Assembly (NCBI RefSeq): GCF_001552155.1
Contig: NZ_BCQQ01000023.1
Location: 1 to 64,000 of the forward strand
From: Actinomadura formosensis NBRC 14204
GTDB taxonomy: Bacteria; Actinomycetota; Actinomycetes; Streptosporangiales; Streptosporangiaceae
DNA: 64,000 nucleotides
Direction: 5' to 3'
Part shown: piece after piece, positions 11,662-25,154 of the stretch
How the letters are laid out: each line of letters opens with the position of its first letter
Position numbering within the stretch: the first letter of the stretch is position 1
The notes under the pieces: model-generated
What the model was told of the DNA's origin: nothing
Databases searched by the model: none
What the model saw: the letters and a program-made list of their open reading frames with translations, nothing else
Program-made: the position numbers and the translations under genes

Positions 11662-12855
11662 TCACCACGAGACGGGCAGGTTCTTCACCGCGAAGACGGA
11701 TCCTCTGAGCAGCAGCGGCACCGCATCGGCCGCGACGGCCAGCCGGAGGCCGGGGAACGCGCGGAAGAGAGCCGACAGCCCGGCGCGCAGCTCGATGCGC
11801 GCCAGGTTCTGGCCGAGGCACTGGTGGACACCGAAGCCGAACGCCACGTGGCCCGAGGTGTCGCGAGCGATGTCCAGCCTGTCGGGGCACTCGAACTTGG
11901 CCGGGTCACGGTTGGCCGCGGGCAGCGACACCGTGACGCTGTCCCCCTTTTTGATCACCTCACCGTCCAGTTCGAGGTCCTCCAACGCGGTGCGGTAGGT
12001 GTGGTACTGGTTGACGGTGAGGTAGCGGAGTAGTTCCTCGACCGCGGCGTTGAGTTTCGCCGGGTCCGCGCGGAGCGCCGCCAGCTGGTCCGCGTGGTGC
12101 AGCAGCGCGAAGACACCCACGGCCAGCGCGCTCTCCGTGGTCTCGTAGCCCGCGAACAGCAGAAGGGTGACGATGTTGCGCAGCTCTTCGGTGGTCAGTT
12201 GCCCGTCGGCGGCGAGGCGGCTGACGAGGTCGTCCTCAGGTTGCTTCCGCCTCCTCTCGATGACCTCGTCGAAGAAGGCGCCTGCCTGCTCGTAAGCGGC
12301 GGCGGCCTCTTCCGGGGACGCGTCCGGGTCGTGCAGGAGAGCCACTGCGTGTACGTACCGGTCACGTTCGGCGTAGGGCAGGCCGACCATCTCGGACAGC
12401 ACCCTCAGGACGAGCGGTTTGGCGAAGGTCGCCACCAGATCCACCGGAGCCCCGTGCTCACGCATGACGCCGATCTGCTCGGCGGCCACGGCCTCGACGC
12501 GCGATGTCAGCCGGCTCGCCCGGCGGACGGTGAACTCACCCGCCAGCAGACGGCGGTACCGGGTGTGATCGGGCGGGTCCATATGGATGAACATCCCGGG
12601 AATCTTCGGATGGGTCGGTATCACCTCCCCCTGGTGCGTCACCGGAAAATGACCGATTTCGCAGCTGTGGCTGAACCGCGGGTCACTGAGGACCTCGCGC
12701 ACCAACGCGTAGCTGGAGACGATCCAGCCCACGTGTCCGTCCGGGTAAACCATCCTCGCGAGGGGGCGTTCTTCGCGCAGCGAAGCGAATACCGAAGGAG
12801 GGTCGAACTTGTCGGTCCGCGCCCACGGCACCTCGAAGGAAATGGCGTCGTTCAT
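11662..12855 (-). CDS. Cytochrome P450 monooxygenase
   Basis: A 397-residue soluble bacterial P450, probably a tailoring oxygenase for the neighbouring polyketide. The I-helix motif is [13 protein letters not shown] (AGxET form of AGxD/ET), the ExxR pair lies in EELLRYL, and the heme loop is [10 protein letters not shown] with Cys346 as thiolate ligand. The frame is open further upstream, but the ATG at 12855 is chosen because AAGGA lies six bases before it and the protein then has normal family length (about 400). The stop is 40 nt before the PKS start, so the two genes are probably cotranscribed. Substrate and position of oxidation cannot be read from sequence. Confidence 0.93.
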   Translation of the reverse strand: MNDAISFEVPWARTDKFDPPSVFASLREERPLARMVYPDGHVGWIVSSYALVREVLSDPRFSHSCEIGHFPVTHQGEVIPTHPKIPGMFIHMDPPDHTRYRRLLAGEFTVRRASRLTSRVEAVAAEQIGVMREHGAPVDLVATFAKPLVLRVLSEMVGLPYAERDRYVHAVALLHDPDASPEEAAAAYEQAGAFFDEVIERRRKQPEDDLVSRLAADGQLTTEELRNIVTLLLFAGYETTESALAVGVFALLHHADQLAALRADPAKLNAAVEELLRYLTVNQYHTYRTALEDLELDGEVIKKGDSVTVSLPAANRDPAKFECPDRLDIARDTSGHVAFGFGVHQCLGQNLARIELRAGLSALFRAFPGLRLAVAADAVPLLLRGSVFAVKNLPVSW

Positions 12856-12899
12856 GGAATCCTTCTCACTCGGGACAACGGGCGGGCGGGCGAAGGGAA

Positions 12900-13118
12900 T
12901 CACTCGGCGATCTTCGTGCGATTCGTCCAGTGGAAGACCGCGACCTCGCATCCGTCTATCGTCTGGTATTCCCCGTCGTGAACGAAATGCTCGTACCCGG
13001 CTCGGTAGCAGATCTTGAGCGTTCGGCCCAACTCCGCCACCGGGACCCTGCGGTCCACCGTAGCCAGCTCGACCGGACCGCCGCTCAGCATGATTTTCAC
13101 TTGCGCGACACTCACCAT
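12900..13118 (-). CDS. Small DUF5988-like protein
   Basis: A 72-residue protein starting MVSVAQVKIML and ending FHWTNRTKIAE. The pattern of a short N-terminal strand with GGP, a central GYEHF and a terminal FxWTxRTxIAE matches my recollection of the DUF5988 family, small actinomycete proteins often found in or near natural-product clusters; its function is not established. It lies 44 nt upstream of the P450 in the same direction and is probably cotranscribed. The start is uncertain: GAGGA sits only two bases before the ATG at 13118, so GTG at 13115 is an alternative, and the frame is open up to 13193. Confidence 0.6.
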   Translation of the reverse strand: MVSVAQVKIMLSGGPVELATVDRRVPVAELGRTLKICYRAGYEHFVHDGEYQTIDGCEVAVFHWTNRTKIAE

Positions 13119-13310
13119 GATCCTCAACTCTCGCCGGGCCATTCCGCCCGGTGCACAGGCGCGGCATGACCATTCCGGAATAGTTGGCTTCACATGCAGG
13201 AGATACGATCAGCCGGTTTGCGAATCGCTTATTCATAAACCAGGCTAGACGAGCCGCGACTACCCGGCATCCCTCAGGCTGGTAGGACTAAGACCGAGCC
13301 GGGATCATCA

Positions 13311-14315
13311 TCAGATATCGACGGGACGGCTGGTGCGCGCCGATTTTCGGGCCGCCTGGATGACCCGCAGCGCACGCACCCCGGCTGCACCATCCGGGCC
13401 TACTTCGTGCCCATTACCGACCGCGGCGATGAACTCATTGAGCATGACCGAATACAGGTCGGCCCCGCCCGGTTCCCACCGTTCACCGGCGGTGGCGGAG
13501 TCGAATCCGCCGAGCAGCCGCGGGCAGGAATTGAACTCCGCACTCGCCCGCTCGCCGATGAAGGTCATGGTCGGTCCGCCCGCTGCCGGCCGGCTCGCTG
13601 ACGGGCTCCAGCTGCAGTCGATGGCCGCGACCACCCCGCTCGGATAACGCACGGTGACCAGTGCCGCGCTCGCAACGCCCGGCTCCGCGCCAAGGACGCC
13701 GTTGGACTGTGCGTACACCTGCTCCGCCGGCTCCCCGCCGAGCACCGCGTCCACCATGTCCAGCAGGAACGCCGCGTTGGCGTCCAGCGCGCCGTCCGCC
13801 GCCGCCTCCCCGGTCGCCGGCGGGGAACCCGGCCGGGCCCGCCCCGGGTTGTTGCAGGCCCCGTGGATGGTCGTCAGCCTGCCGATGACATCACCGGCGG
13901 CGATCGCTTCGCGCACAGCGGTGAACGCCGGGCTGAAGCAGACCGGGGACGCCGCGGTCAGCCGCACCCCCGCATCCGCACAGGCGCCCGCCATCGCCTG
14001 AGCGTCCGCTTCCGTGGCCGCCAGCGGCGGCTCGCACAACACCTGTGCCCCGACCTGGGCCGCCCGCTCGGCCAACTCCCGCCGGCGGGCGATCTCGCTG
14101 GTGACCACCACGGCCTGGAGACCTGGCGCGAACACCTCGTCCCAGCCGCCCGCATATGCCGCGCCGAGCCGCCGGGCCACGGCCTGGCCCCGCGCCGGAT
14201 CATCCGGCGAACCATCGGGGTCGGCAATGACCACCTCCACCCCGGGCATGTCGCGCAGCAACCGAGCGTAGGTCGCGGCACGCTCGTGGGCGAACGACAA
14301 CACGGCGACCTTCAT
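13311..14315 (-). CDS. Gfo/Idh/MocA-family oxidoreductase, atypical active site
   Basis: A 334-residue protein with an N-terminal Rossmann half (MKVAVLSFAHERAATYARLL) and a C-terminal alpha/beta half of the glucose-fructose oxidoreductase type. Two features are odd. The usual EKP motif, whose Lys takes part in catalysis and cofactor contact, reads CEPPLA, and the usual GxHxxD segment reads NAAFLLDMVD with no His. The protein may therefore be catalytically altered or a non-catalytic partner of the canonical paralogue just upstream (82 nt gap). Such enzymes work on sugars or sugar nucleotides; in ansamycin clusters relatives act in AHBA supply (RifL type) or as dehydrogenases. Its assignment to the PKS pathway is by position only. 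Confidence 0.82.
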   Translation of the reverse strand: MKVAVLSFAHERAATYARLLRDMPGVEVVIADPDGSPDDPARGQAVARRLGAAYAGGWDEVFAPGLQAVVVTSEIARRRELAERAAQVGAQVLCEPPLAATEADAQAMAGACADAGVRLTAASPVCFSPAFTAVREAIAAGDVIGRLTTIHGACNNPGRARPGSPPATGEAAADGALDANAAFLLDMVDAVLGGEPAEQVYAQSNGVLGAEPGVASAALVTVRYPSGVVAAIDCSWSPSASRPAAGGPTMTFIGERASAEFNSCPRLLGGFDSATAGERWEPGGADLYSVMLNEFIAAVGNGHEVGPDGAAGVRALRVIQAARKSARTSRPVDI

Positions 14316-14397
14316 GCGGCCCCGCCTTTCTGAAGGTGTCCCGAGGGTCCCGTGCGAGCGGGACCACCGGGTGGTGCGGGTGAGGCAGGGACGGAAC

Positions 14398-15417
14398 TCA
14401 TGCCGGCTGCCCTCGATGGCTCAGGAGGCCGGCCTCCTCGACCGGCAACTCCACCGCACGCCCCGTCCATGCGGACTCCGCCGCGGCCTGGGTGATGCGC
14501 ACGGCGGCCAGCGCGTCCCGGGGCCCCAGACGCGGCTCGGGGCCACCCGAAAACGCCTGAGCGAACTCCCGGATCTCGGAGACGAACGGCAATTCCCCCA
14601 CGTATCCGAATCTCCCGATGCTCCCGGCCGCGTCACCGGTGACCTGGACCTCCTGAGGCCACTCAGAGTCATGGCGCACCGTCCCGCCCGTACCCGAGAC
14701 ATGAAAGGCGATGCGAACGGGCGGGTGCGGCGTCGCCGTCCATCGGCTCACGATCTGACTGAGCGCACCGGTGGCATGCGTGAGAAGGGCGGTCCCGACC
14801 GCGACGGTCCCCTCCGGGGCCGGTGCGGCGATTTCCCCCTGGTAATAGGCGTGCACCCGCACCACATCCCCGAAGATCCAATAAGCAAGGTCAACGCCGT
14901 GCAGCATCTGATCGGTCAGAATTCCGCCCGACCGCGCGGACATATGCCCCGTCCAGGGCCGCGGATGATAACCGCTCACGGCGAACCGGGCGACCGCGCC
15001 CGCACCCAGCCGACCCGCCGCCACCAACTCGTGAAGCCGGGCGAACGCCGGGCCGTAACGCACATCATGGGCCGGATAAAGCCGCACACCAGCCCGCTCC
15101 GCGGCGGCAACGATCTCCTCGGCCTCCGCGACGCTCGCGGCCAGCGGCTTCTCACACACCACCCCCGCACCCGCGGCAATGGCGGCCATGGCTATTTCAT
15201 GATGACTGTTCGTCGGGGTGCAGATATCCACCGCATCCGCGCCGTCCAGCGCCTCATCCAGAGAACCGACGGCCTTAACACCGAACTCATGCGCCAGATC
15301 CGCAGCCCGGCCATCATCGGAGTACACCCGAACGGACGCCCCGGCACCGATCCACGCCTCCACATGCAAACGCGCTATCAGTCCCGCACCGATCAGCGCC
15401 ACCTCAAGCCGCCGCAT
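14398..15417 (-). CDS. Gfo/Idh/MocA-family oxidoreductase (canonical)
   Basis: A 339-residue NAD(P)-dependent oxidoreductase. It starts MRRLEVALIGAG with the GxGxxA-type dinucleotide loop, has CEKPLA with the family's Lys, and GGILTDQMLHGVDLAYW with the His/Asp pair of the active site. ATG 15417 is preferred over the upstream in-frame ATG because GGAG lies four bases before it and it begins directly at the first Rossmann strand. It is the first gene of the minus-strand set that leads to the PKS. Possible roles are sugar or aminosugar oxidation for starter or deoxysugar supply (compare RifL); substrate unknown. Confidence 0.88.
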   Translation of the reverse strand: MRRLEVALIGAGLIARLHVEAWIGAGASVRVYSDDGRAADLAHEFGVKAVGSLDEALDGADAVDICTPTNSHHEIAMAAIAAGAGVVCEKPLAASVAEAEEIVAAAERAGVRLYPAHDVRYGPAFARLHELVAAGRLGAGAVARFAVSGYHPRPWTGHMSARSGGILTDQMLHGVDLAYWIFGDVVRVHAYYQGEIAAPAPEGTVAVGTALLTHATGALSQIVSRWTATPHPPVRIAFHVSGTGGTVRHDSEWPQEVQVTGDAAGSIGRFGYVGELPFVSEIREFAQAFSGGPEPRLGPRDALAAVRITQAAAESAWTGRAVELPVEEAGLLSHRGQPA

Positions 15418-16116
15418 GGCACTCCACCCCTCCCCAGACCCGCAAAGCACGCAGGCTCTTGAACATTTCCTCACCTACTACGACTGTGAATAGCCGACAG
15501 GGAGTGTCAGTCCCGGCATGGCCGCCGACGCCCTACACGTCCGAAGCCTGATCAGTTTCACCCGCACCGCTCGTCGCTGCCATCACTAACATGGGTAATC
15601 TCCGCCAGGTGCTGAGCCTGGTGCGCCTCGGGTCACGTCCATGGCGGTGCTGGACGAGATCCGGCAGGTCACAGGATGTCTTCATGAACGCGCGGCGGAC
15701 GGGTGCAACCGGGGTGCGGGCTTCGGGATAGAGGAGGGTGTCAGCACCCCCTGGTCACGGAGAACGCGCTCCATGAAGAGACGCCCATGGGCACTGTGAG
15801 TCATGCCGGCGAAGAGCCGGACGATTCGAGGATCGTCGCCGGCCCCTCCTCCTCCGGCGACGGCCGCTGCGATCCCTGCGCACCGTCGTTCTCGGTCATC
15901 GCCGGGCTCCTCAGCGCCCGGAAGCCCGGAGTCGCGCGGTGCTGGACGCCCCCTGACCGTTCCTGGAGGCGTCTCCCCCATCACCCGTCAGGAACATCCG
16001 GAACAGGCTGCGGCGGTACAGGTCTCCAGCGACCTGCTTCTCGTCCGGTTCCAGATCCGCGGCGGTGTGAACCCGATGGCCCTGTTCCGCGACTGTGCAG
16101 AGGACGGGAGGACGAC
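15418..16116. other. Intergenic region without a supportable gene
   Basis: This 0.7-kb stretch separates the divergent oxidoreductase (minus) and ECF sigma (plus) genes and must hold both promoters. Open frames on both strands here have no recognisable domain, no convincing ribosome-binding site and look like chance frames in GC-rich DNA. It marks the likely right-hand border of the polyketide cluster. I could not identify a clear -10/-35 pair. Confidence 0.5.
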
Positions 16117-16641
16117 ATGAACGATGAGTTGCTGGTGGTTCGCTGCCAGCTCGGAGAGCGGGAGGCCTTCACCGAATTGGTGGGCCTCTGGCACGTCCCA
16201 GTGTGGACGTTCGTCCGGCGGATGCTGGATGCCGAGCGAGCGGACGACGTGGTCCAGGAAATCTGGGTGGCGGTGCTTCGCAGCCTGCCCCGGCTGGCCG
16301 ATCCCAGCCGGTTCGCGCCATGGCTGTTCACCATCGCCCGGCGTACCGTGCTGGACCGCCTCCGCCGCGAGTACACGGTCACCGAAACACCCGGCGGGGC
16401 CACTGAGACGCCCACCGAGGATCTGGCCGAGGAAGTCGCGGACCGGACCGACCTGATCGCCGCACTGGCGAGCCTGCCGACGCTGGAGCGGGAGATTCTC
16501 ATCCTGTTCTACCTGGAGGATCTGTCGATCGCGGACTGCGCGCAGATCTGCGAGGTCCCGGCCGGCACGGTCAAGTCCCGCCTGTATCGCGCGCGCCGCC
16601 TGCTGCGCGAGCACCTAGCCGAGAAGGGATGTCAGCCATGA
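16117..16641 (+). CDS. ECF-type RNA polymerase sigma factor
   Basis: A 174-residue group 4 sigma factor. Region 2 spans about residues 10-85 (ERADDVVQEIWVAVLRSL, then FAPWLFTIARRTVLDRLRRE), and region 4 about 115-170 (LPTLEREILILFYLEDLS and the helix-turn-helix GTVKSRLYRARRLLREHL). GGGAGG precedes ATG 16117 at good spacing. The stop overlaps the ATG of the next gene (ATGA), so the two are translationally coupled and the membrane protein may govern the sigma factor, although it lacks a ZAS-type anti-sigma motif. It lies between the polyketide genes and rpoC; a link to either is unproven. Confidence 0.92.
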   Translation: MNDELLVVRCQLGEREAFTELVGLWHVPVWTFVRRMLDAERADDVVQEIWVAVLRSLPRLADPSRFAPWLFTIARRTVLDRLRREYTVTETPGGATETPTEDLAEEVADRTDLIAALASLPTLEREILILFYLEDLSIADCAQICEVPAGTVKSRLYRARRLLREHLAEKGCQP

Positions 16642-17120
16642 ACGACGAACCGCGCATGTCCGCGGAGGAGATGCTGGAGCGACTGGCCCCGATGCTGTCG
16701 CGCAGGCGGCGGCTGCGCGGCATCGGGGCGTTGCTGGCCGGGCTGACCGGAGCGGTCTTCACCACGGTGTTGTGGGTCACCGAGCCGGGATCGCTTCCAG
16801 ACCGCACCCGGCTGTCGTTCGCTCTGCTCATCCTGGTGTGCCTGGCCTGGACCGGCTACGGCATCTGGTTGACCGCACGGCGCGCCCCGCTGTTCGCACT
16901 GGACCGGGTGGTCGGCGCGTGGCTCGGCCTGACCGCCGCGCTGCTCACCGGAACCATCACGATCACGCTGGCAGCCGTCCGGGAACGGGGCCTGATCACC
17001 GCCCTGGTGGTGAGCGCGATCATCGTCGCCGTCGCCGTGCTGCTCACCGTCCGGGCCCACTCGCACCGCGCCGCCCTGCTGCGCCGGAAGGCGGAGCTCA
17101 CCGGATCCGGCCCGCGATAA
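16638..17120 (+). CDS. Four-helix membrane protein coupled to the ECF sigma factor
   Basis: A 160-residue protein with a short charged N-terminus (MNDEPRMSAEEMLERLAPML) and four hydrophobic segments, starting LRGIGALLAGLTGAVF, LLILVCLAWTGYGIWL, GLTAALLTGTITITLA and ALVVSAIIVAVAVLLT. It ends in a basic tail. ATG 16638 is chosen because it overlaps the sigma stop as ATGA; ATG 16629 is possible. No enzymatic motif is visible. A role as membrane partner or sensor of the sigma factor is inferred only from coupling. Confidence 0.8.
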   Translation: MNDEPRMSAEEMLERLAPMLSRRRRLRGIGALLAGLTGAVFTTVLWVTEPGSLPDRTRLSFALLILVCLAWTGYGIWLTARRAPLFALDRVVGAWLGLTAALLTGTITITLAAVRERGLITALVVSAIIVAVAVLLTVRAHSHRAALLRRKAELTGSGPR

Positions 17121-17194
17121 CGGCGACCCGGCATCCGCACTCCCCGCCGCCCCTCCGAGACCTTGTGGCGACGCCGCCTCGAAACAGCCGGAAA

Positions 17195-17242
17195 CGCACC
17201 GCAAGGGGCCCGTTCCACGTGGAACGGGCCCCTTGCGGTGCG
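17195..17242. terminator. Perfect 48-bp palindrome, bidirectional terminator with parS-like core
   Basis: Left arm 17195-17218 and right arm 17219-17242 are exact reverse complements with no loop bases. The site lies between the convergent membrane-protein gene and the small secreted-protein gene, ending 7 nt from the latter's stop, which is the ordinary place for a shared terminator. The centre reads GTTCCACGTGGAAC, close to ParB-binding parS sequences. Confidence 0.8.
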
Positions 17243-17249
17243 CGGCGGG

Positions 17250-17492
17250 TCAGGCGAACGCCTTGCACTCCACCACGGCGCGTCGCTCGGTCATGCCCTG
17301 CTGGACCGACGAGGTCACGCACGCGCGCTGCTTCTCGTTGAGCTGCGGCTGACCGCACTCGGTGGCGCTTGAGTAGGTGCGGCAGTCCCGGCGCGTGTTC
17401 TGCTCGTGGGACGGCTGGGCGGCGGTGGCGCTGCCGACTCCGGCGATACCCACGAACCCGGCGATCAGCGCACCGGTCATGACCCTCTTCAT
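17250..17492 (-). CDS. Small secreted four-cysteine protein
   Basis: An 80-residue protein with a Sec-type signal peptide (MKRVMTGALIAGFVGIAGVG, cleavage probably after SATAA) and a mature part of about 55 residues. The mature part contains four cysteines (RDC, TEC, RAC, VEC), enough for two disulfides. ATG 17492 is preferred because GGAGAG lies before it and the signal peptide starts there; the frame is open to 17600. No family recognised. It sits just downstream of rpoC but is probably transcribed separately. Confidence 0.75.
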   Translation of the reverse strand: MKRVMTGALIAGFVGIAGVGSATAAQPSHEQNTRRDCRTYSSATECGQPQLNEKQRACVTSSVQQGMTERRAVVECKAFA

Positions 17493-17656
17493 CTGCTCTC
17501 TCCCCCGTCGCGTACTTGGGCAACGAGGATGTTCCTCCCCGGGCACGGAAGCATAAAAACACCCCCAAAGGTCAAGAAATCGGGCACATGTCCGGGTCAA
17601 GCCACCGCCGAGGATCCCGGCCTCCCCGATGGACCGGTCCCGGCTCCGCAGACGCG

Positions 17657-17691
17657 GAAGGCCGCCCCCGCGAACGCGGGAGGCGGCCTTC
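17657..17691 (-). terminator. rpoC terminator hairpin
   Basis: Arms GAAGGCCGCC (17657-17666) and its complement (17682-17691) with further pairing inside form a strong GC stem 16 nt beyond the rpoC stop. No long U-tract follows, as is common in high-GC actinomycetes. Confidence 0.75.
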
Positions 17692-17707
17692 TGCGTGCCC
17701 TGCGGCC

Positions 17708-21580
<3,873 letters not shown>

Positions 21581-21599
21581 CTGTTTTCCCCTTGAGTTC

Positions 21600-24500
21600 T
21601 CAGACCTCGTCGACGCTCATCGCGCCCTCGTTCGGGCGGCGGGAGAGGTCGATGCCGAGCTCCTCCGCGGCGCGGAAGACGTCCTCGTCGGTGTCGCGCA
21701 TCTCGATGGACATGCCGTCGCTGGAGAGCACCTCGACGTTGAGGCACAGCGACTGCATCTCCTTGATGAGCACCTTGAAGGACTCGGGAATGCCGGGCTC
21801 GGGGATGTTCTCGCCCTTGACGATGGCCTCGTAGACCTTCACGCGGCCGAGCACGTCGTCGGACTTGATGGTCAGCAGCTCCTGGAGGGCGTAGGCGGCG
21901 CCGTAGGCCTCCAGTGCCCACACCTCCATCTCACCGAAGCGCTGGCCGCCGAACTGGGCCTTACCGCCGAGCGGCTGCTGGGTGATCATGGAGTACGGGC
22001 CGGTCGAACGCGCGTGGATCTTGTCGTCGACCAGGTGGAGCAGCTTGAGGATGTAGATGTAGCCGACCGAGATCGGGTCCTTGTACGGCTCGCCGGTGCG
22101 GCCGTCGAACAGCCGCGCCTTGCCGCCCGGGCCGACCATGCGGCGGCCGTCGCGGTTCGGCAGGGTGCTCTCGATCAGGCCGGTGACGTCGTTCTCGCGG
22201 GCACCGTCGAAGACCGGCGTCGCGGTGTTGGTCCACGCCGGGGCCTCGTCGGCGCCGATCTCCTGGAGGGCGCGCTTCCACTCGGTGTCGTCGCCCTCGA
22301 CCTTCCAGCCGCGGGAGGCGACCCAGCCGAGGTGGGTCTCCAGGACCTGGCCGACGTTCATGCGGCCGGGGACGCCCAGCGGGTTGAGCACGATGTCGAC
22401 CGGGGTGCCGTCCTCCAGGAACGGCATGTCCTCCACCGGCAGCACCTTGGAGATGACACCCTTGTTGCCGTGCCGGCCGGCCAGCTTGTCCCCATCGGTG
22501 ATCTTGCGCTTCTGCGCCACGTACACCCGGACCAGCTCGTTGACCCCCGGCGGCAGCTCGTCACCGTCGTCGCGGGAGAACACCCGCACCCCGATGACCT
22601 TGCCCTGCTCACCGTGCGGCACCTTCAGCGAGGTGTCGCGCACCTCCCGCGCCTTCTCCCCGAAGATCGCCCGCAGCAGCCGCTCCTCGGGCGTCAGCTC
22701 GGTCTCCCCCTTCGGGGTGACCTTGCCGACCAGGATGTCGCCGGGGACGACGTCGGCGCCGATCCGGATGATGCCGCGCTCGTCCAGGTCGGCCAGGACC
22801 TCTTCGGAGACGTTGGGGATGTCGCGGGTGATCTCCTCGGGGCCCAGCTTGGTGTCGCGGGCGTCGACCTCGTGCTCCTCAATGTGGATCGAGGACAGCA
22901 CATCGTCCTGCACCAGGCGCTGGGACAGGATGATGGCGTCCTCGTAGTTGTGGCCCTCCCACGGCATGAACGCCACCAGCAGGTTCTTGCCCAGCGCCAT
23001 CTCACCATCGTCGGTGCACGGCCCGTCGGCGATGACCTGCCCCGCCTCGACCCGCCGCCCCTCGTCCACGATGGGCTTCTGGTTGTAGCAGGTGCCCTGG
23101 TTGGAGCGCTTGAACTTGGTGACCCGGTAGGTGGTGCGGGTGCCGTCGTCGTTCATCACCGTGATGTAGTCGGCCGAGACCTCCTCGACCACACCGGCCT
23201 TCTCGGCGACGATGACATCACCGGCGTCGACCGCGGCGCGGTACTCCATGCCGGTGCCCACCAGCGGCGCCTCGCTGCGCAGCAGCGGCACCGCCTGGCG
23301 CTGCATGTTGGAACCCATCAGCGCCCGGTTGGCGTCGTCGTGCTCCAGGAACGGGATCATCGCGGTGGCGACCGAGGCCATCTGCCGCGCCGAGACGTCC
23401 ATGTACTGGACCTCGTTCGGCGGCACCAGCTCGACCTCGCCGCCCTTCTTGCGGACCAGGACGCGCGCCTCGGCGAACGAGCCGTCCTCGTTGAGCGCCG
23501 AGTCGGCCTGGGCGATGACGTAGCGGTCCTCGACGTCGGCGGTCAGGTAGTCGATCTCCTCGGTGACCACGCCGTCCACGACCTTGCGGTACGGGGTCTC
23601 CACGAACCCGAACGGGTTGACCCGCCCGAACGCCGCCAGCGACCCGATCAGCCCGATGTTGGGGCCTTCGGGCGTCTCGATCGGGCACATCCGGCCGTAG
23701 TGCGAGGGGTGAACGTCACGGACCTCCATGCCCGCCCGCTCCCGCGACAGACCACCCGGGCCCAGCGCCGACAGCCGCCGCTTGTGGGTCAGACCGTCCA
23801 GCGGGTTGGTCTGCTGCATGAACTGGGAGAGCTGGCTGGTGCCGAAGAACTCCTTGATGGAGGCCACCACCGGCCGGATGTTGATCAGGGTCTGCGGCGT
23901 GATCGCCTCAACGTCCTGGGTGGTCATCCGCTCCCGGACCACCCGCTCCATCCGCGCCAGCCCCAGCCGCACCTGGTTCTGGATCAGCTCGCCCACCGTG
24001 CGCAGCCGCCGGTTGCCGAAGTGGTCGATGTCATCGACCTCGATCGGCACCGGGGCACCGCCGACAGAACCTTCTTCTTCGCCGGCGTGCAGCCGGACCA
24101 GGTACTCGATGGTGGCGACGATGTCGTCCTCGGTCAGCGTCCCCTGGTTCATGTCCAGGTCCAGACCGAGCTTCTTGTTGATCTTGTAGCGGCCGACCTT
24201 GGCCACGTCGTACCGCTTGGGGTTGAAGTACAGATTCTCCAGCAGCGTCTGCGCCGACTCCCGCGTCGGCGGCTCTCCCGGCCGCAGCTTGCGGTAGATG
24301 TCCAGCAGCGCGTCATCCTGACCGGAGGTGTGGTCCTTCTCCAGCGTCACATTGATCGACTCATACGACCCGAAACGCTCCCGGATCCGCGCCTCGTCCC
24401 ATCCCAGCGCCTTCAGCAGCACCGTCACCGGCTGCTTGCGCTTGCGGTCGATGCGCACCCCGACGTTGTCGCGCTTGTCGATCTCGAACTCCAGCCACGC

Positions 24501-25076
24501 CCCCCGCGAGGGAATGACCCGGCATCCGTAGATGTCCTTGTCGGACGCCTTGTCCAGAGCGCGATCGAAGTACACCCCGGGCGAGCGCACCAGCTGCGAC
24601 ACCACCACCCGCTCGGTGCCGTTGATGATGAAGGTCCCCTTGGGCGTCATGAGCGGGAAGTCACCCATGAACACCGTCTGGCTCTTGATCTCACCGGTGG
24701 TGTTGTTGATGAACTCCGCCGTGACGAACATCGGGGCGGAGTAGGTCATGTCCTTGTCCTTGCACTCCTCCACCGAGTACTTGGGCGGCTCGAACCGGTG
24801 GTCCCGGAACGACAAGGACATCGTCCCCGAGAAGTCCTCGATCGGACTGATCTCCTCGAAGATTTCCTCAAGCCCCGACTGAGTCGGGACGCTCTTACTA
24901 CCGGCCTTCTGGGCCGCCTCGACCCGGGCCTTCCACCTCTCGTTGCCCAGCAGCCAGTCAAACGAGTTGGTCTGTAGAGCAAGAAGGTCCGGGACTTCGA
25001 GCGGCTCCTTGATGCGCGCGAAGGAGACGCGGTACGGACCGGTTGTGGTATTCGAGGCGTTGCGCGAGGCTGCCAA
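21600..25076 (-). CDS. rpoB: DNA-directed RNA polymerase subunit beta, altered rifampicin pocket
   Basis: A 1158-residue beta subunit, full length and otherwise typical. The start is TTG 25076 ([20 protein letters not shown]), with AAGGA seven bases upstream. The rifampicin-resistance-determining region reads [20 protein letters not shown]. Compared with the common bacterial SQFMDQNNPLS, Asp516 (E. coli numbering) is Gln (residue 421, codon 23814-23816), 518 is Thr, and Ser522 is Asp (residue 427). His526 and Ser531 are retained (residues 431 and 436). Positions 516 and 522 are established sites of rifamycin-resistance mutations. With an ansamycin-like PKS nearby, this suggests a self-resistant target. 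Whether a second, sensitive rpoB exists cannot be seen here. Confidence 0.99.
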   Translation of the reverse strand: MAASRNASNTTTGPYRVSFARIKEPLEVPDLLALQTNSFDWLLGNERWKARVEAAQKAGSKSVPTQSGLEEIFEEISPIEDFSGTMSLSFRDHRFEPPKYSVEECKDKDMTYSAPMFVTAEFINNTTGEIKSQTVFMGDFPLMTPKGTFIINGTERVVVSQLVRSPGVYFDRALDKASDKDIYGCRVIPSRGAWLEFEIDKRDNVGVRIDRKRKQPVTVLLKALGWDEARIRERFGSYESINVTLEKDHTSGQDDALLDIYRKLRPGEPPTRESAQTLLENLYFNPKRYDVAKVGRYKINKKLGLDLDMNQGTLTEDDIVATIEYLVRLHAGEEEGSVGGAPVPIEVDDIDHFGNRRLRTVGELIQNQVRLGLARMERVVRERMTTQDVEAITPQTLINIRPVVASIKEFFGTSQLSQFMQQTNPLDGLTHKRRLSALGPGGLSRERAGMEVRDVHPSHYGRMCPIETPEGPNIGLIGSLAAFGRVNPFGFVETPYRKVVDGVVTEEIDYLTADVEDRYVIAQADSALNEDGSFAEARVLVRKKGGEVELVPPNEVQYMDVSARQMASVATAMIPFLEHDDANRALMGSNMQRQAVPLLRSEAPLVGTGMEYRAAVDAGDVIVAEKAGVVEEVSADYITVMNDDGTRTTYRVTKFKRSNQGTCYNQKPIVDEGRRVEAGQVIADGPCTDDGEMALGKNLLVAFMPWEGHNYEDAIILSQRLVQDDVLSSIHIEEHEVDARDTKLGPEEITRDIPNVSEEVLADLDERGIIRIGADVVPGDILVGKVTPKGETELTPEERLLRAIFGEKAREVRDTSLKVPHGEQGKVIGVRVFSRDDGDELPPGVNELVRVYVAQKRKITDGDKLAGRHGNKGVISKVLPVEDMPFLEDGTPVDIVLNPLGVPGRMNVGQVLETHLGWVASRGWKVEGDDTEWKRALQEIGADEAPAWTNTATPVFDGARENDVTGLIESTLPNRDGRRMVGPGGKARLFDGRTGEPYKDPISVGYIYILKLLHLVDDKIHARSTGPYSMITQQPLGGKAQFGGQRFGEMEVWALEAYGAAYALQELLTIKSDDVLGRVKVYEAIVKGENIPEPGIPESFKVLIKEMQSLCLNVEVLSSDGMSIEMRDTDEDVFRAAEELGIDLSRRPNEGAMSVDEV

Positions 25077-25154
25077 GAGTGGTCCTTCCGAGGGCTCGCG
25101 GCGTAACTGACGACACGCACGCCAGACGATCCACGTCCGAGACCTGCTTTTTTC

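Noticed and set aside
15682-15984. A 100-codon minus-strand gene beside the ECF sigma gene
   Set aside because: No domain, no clear ribosome-binding site, and composition typical of chance frames.
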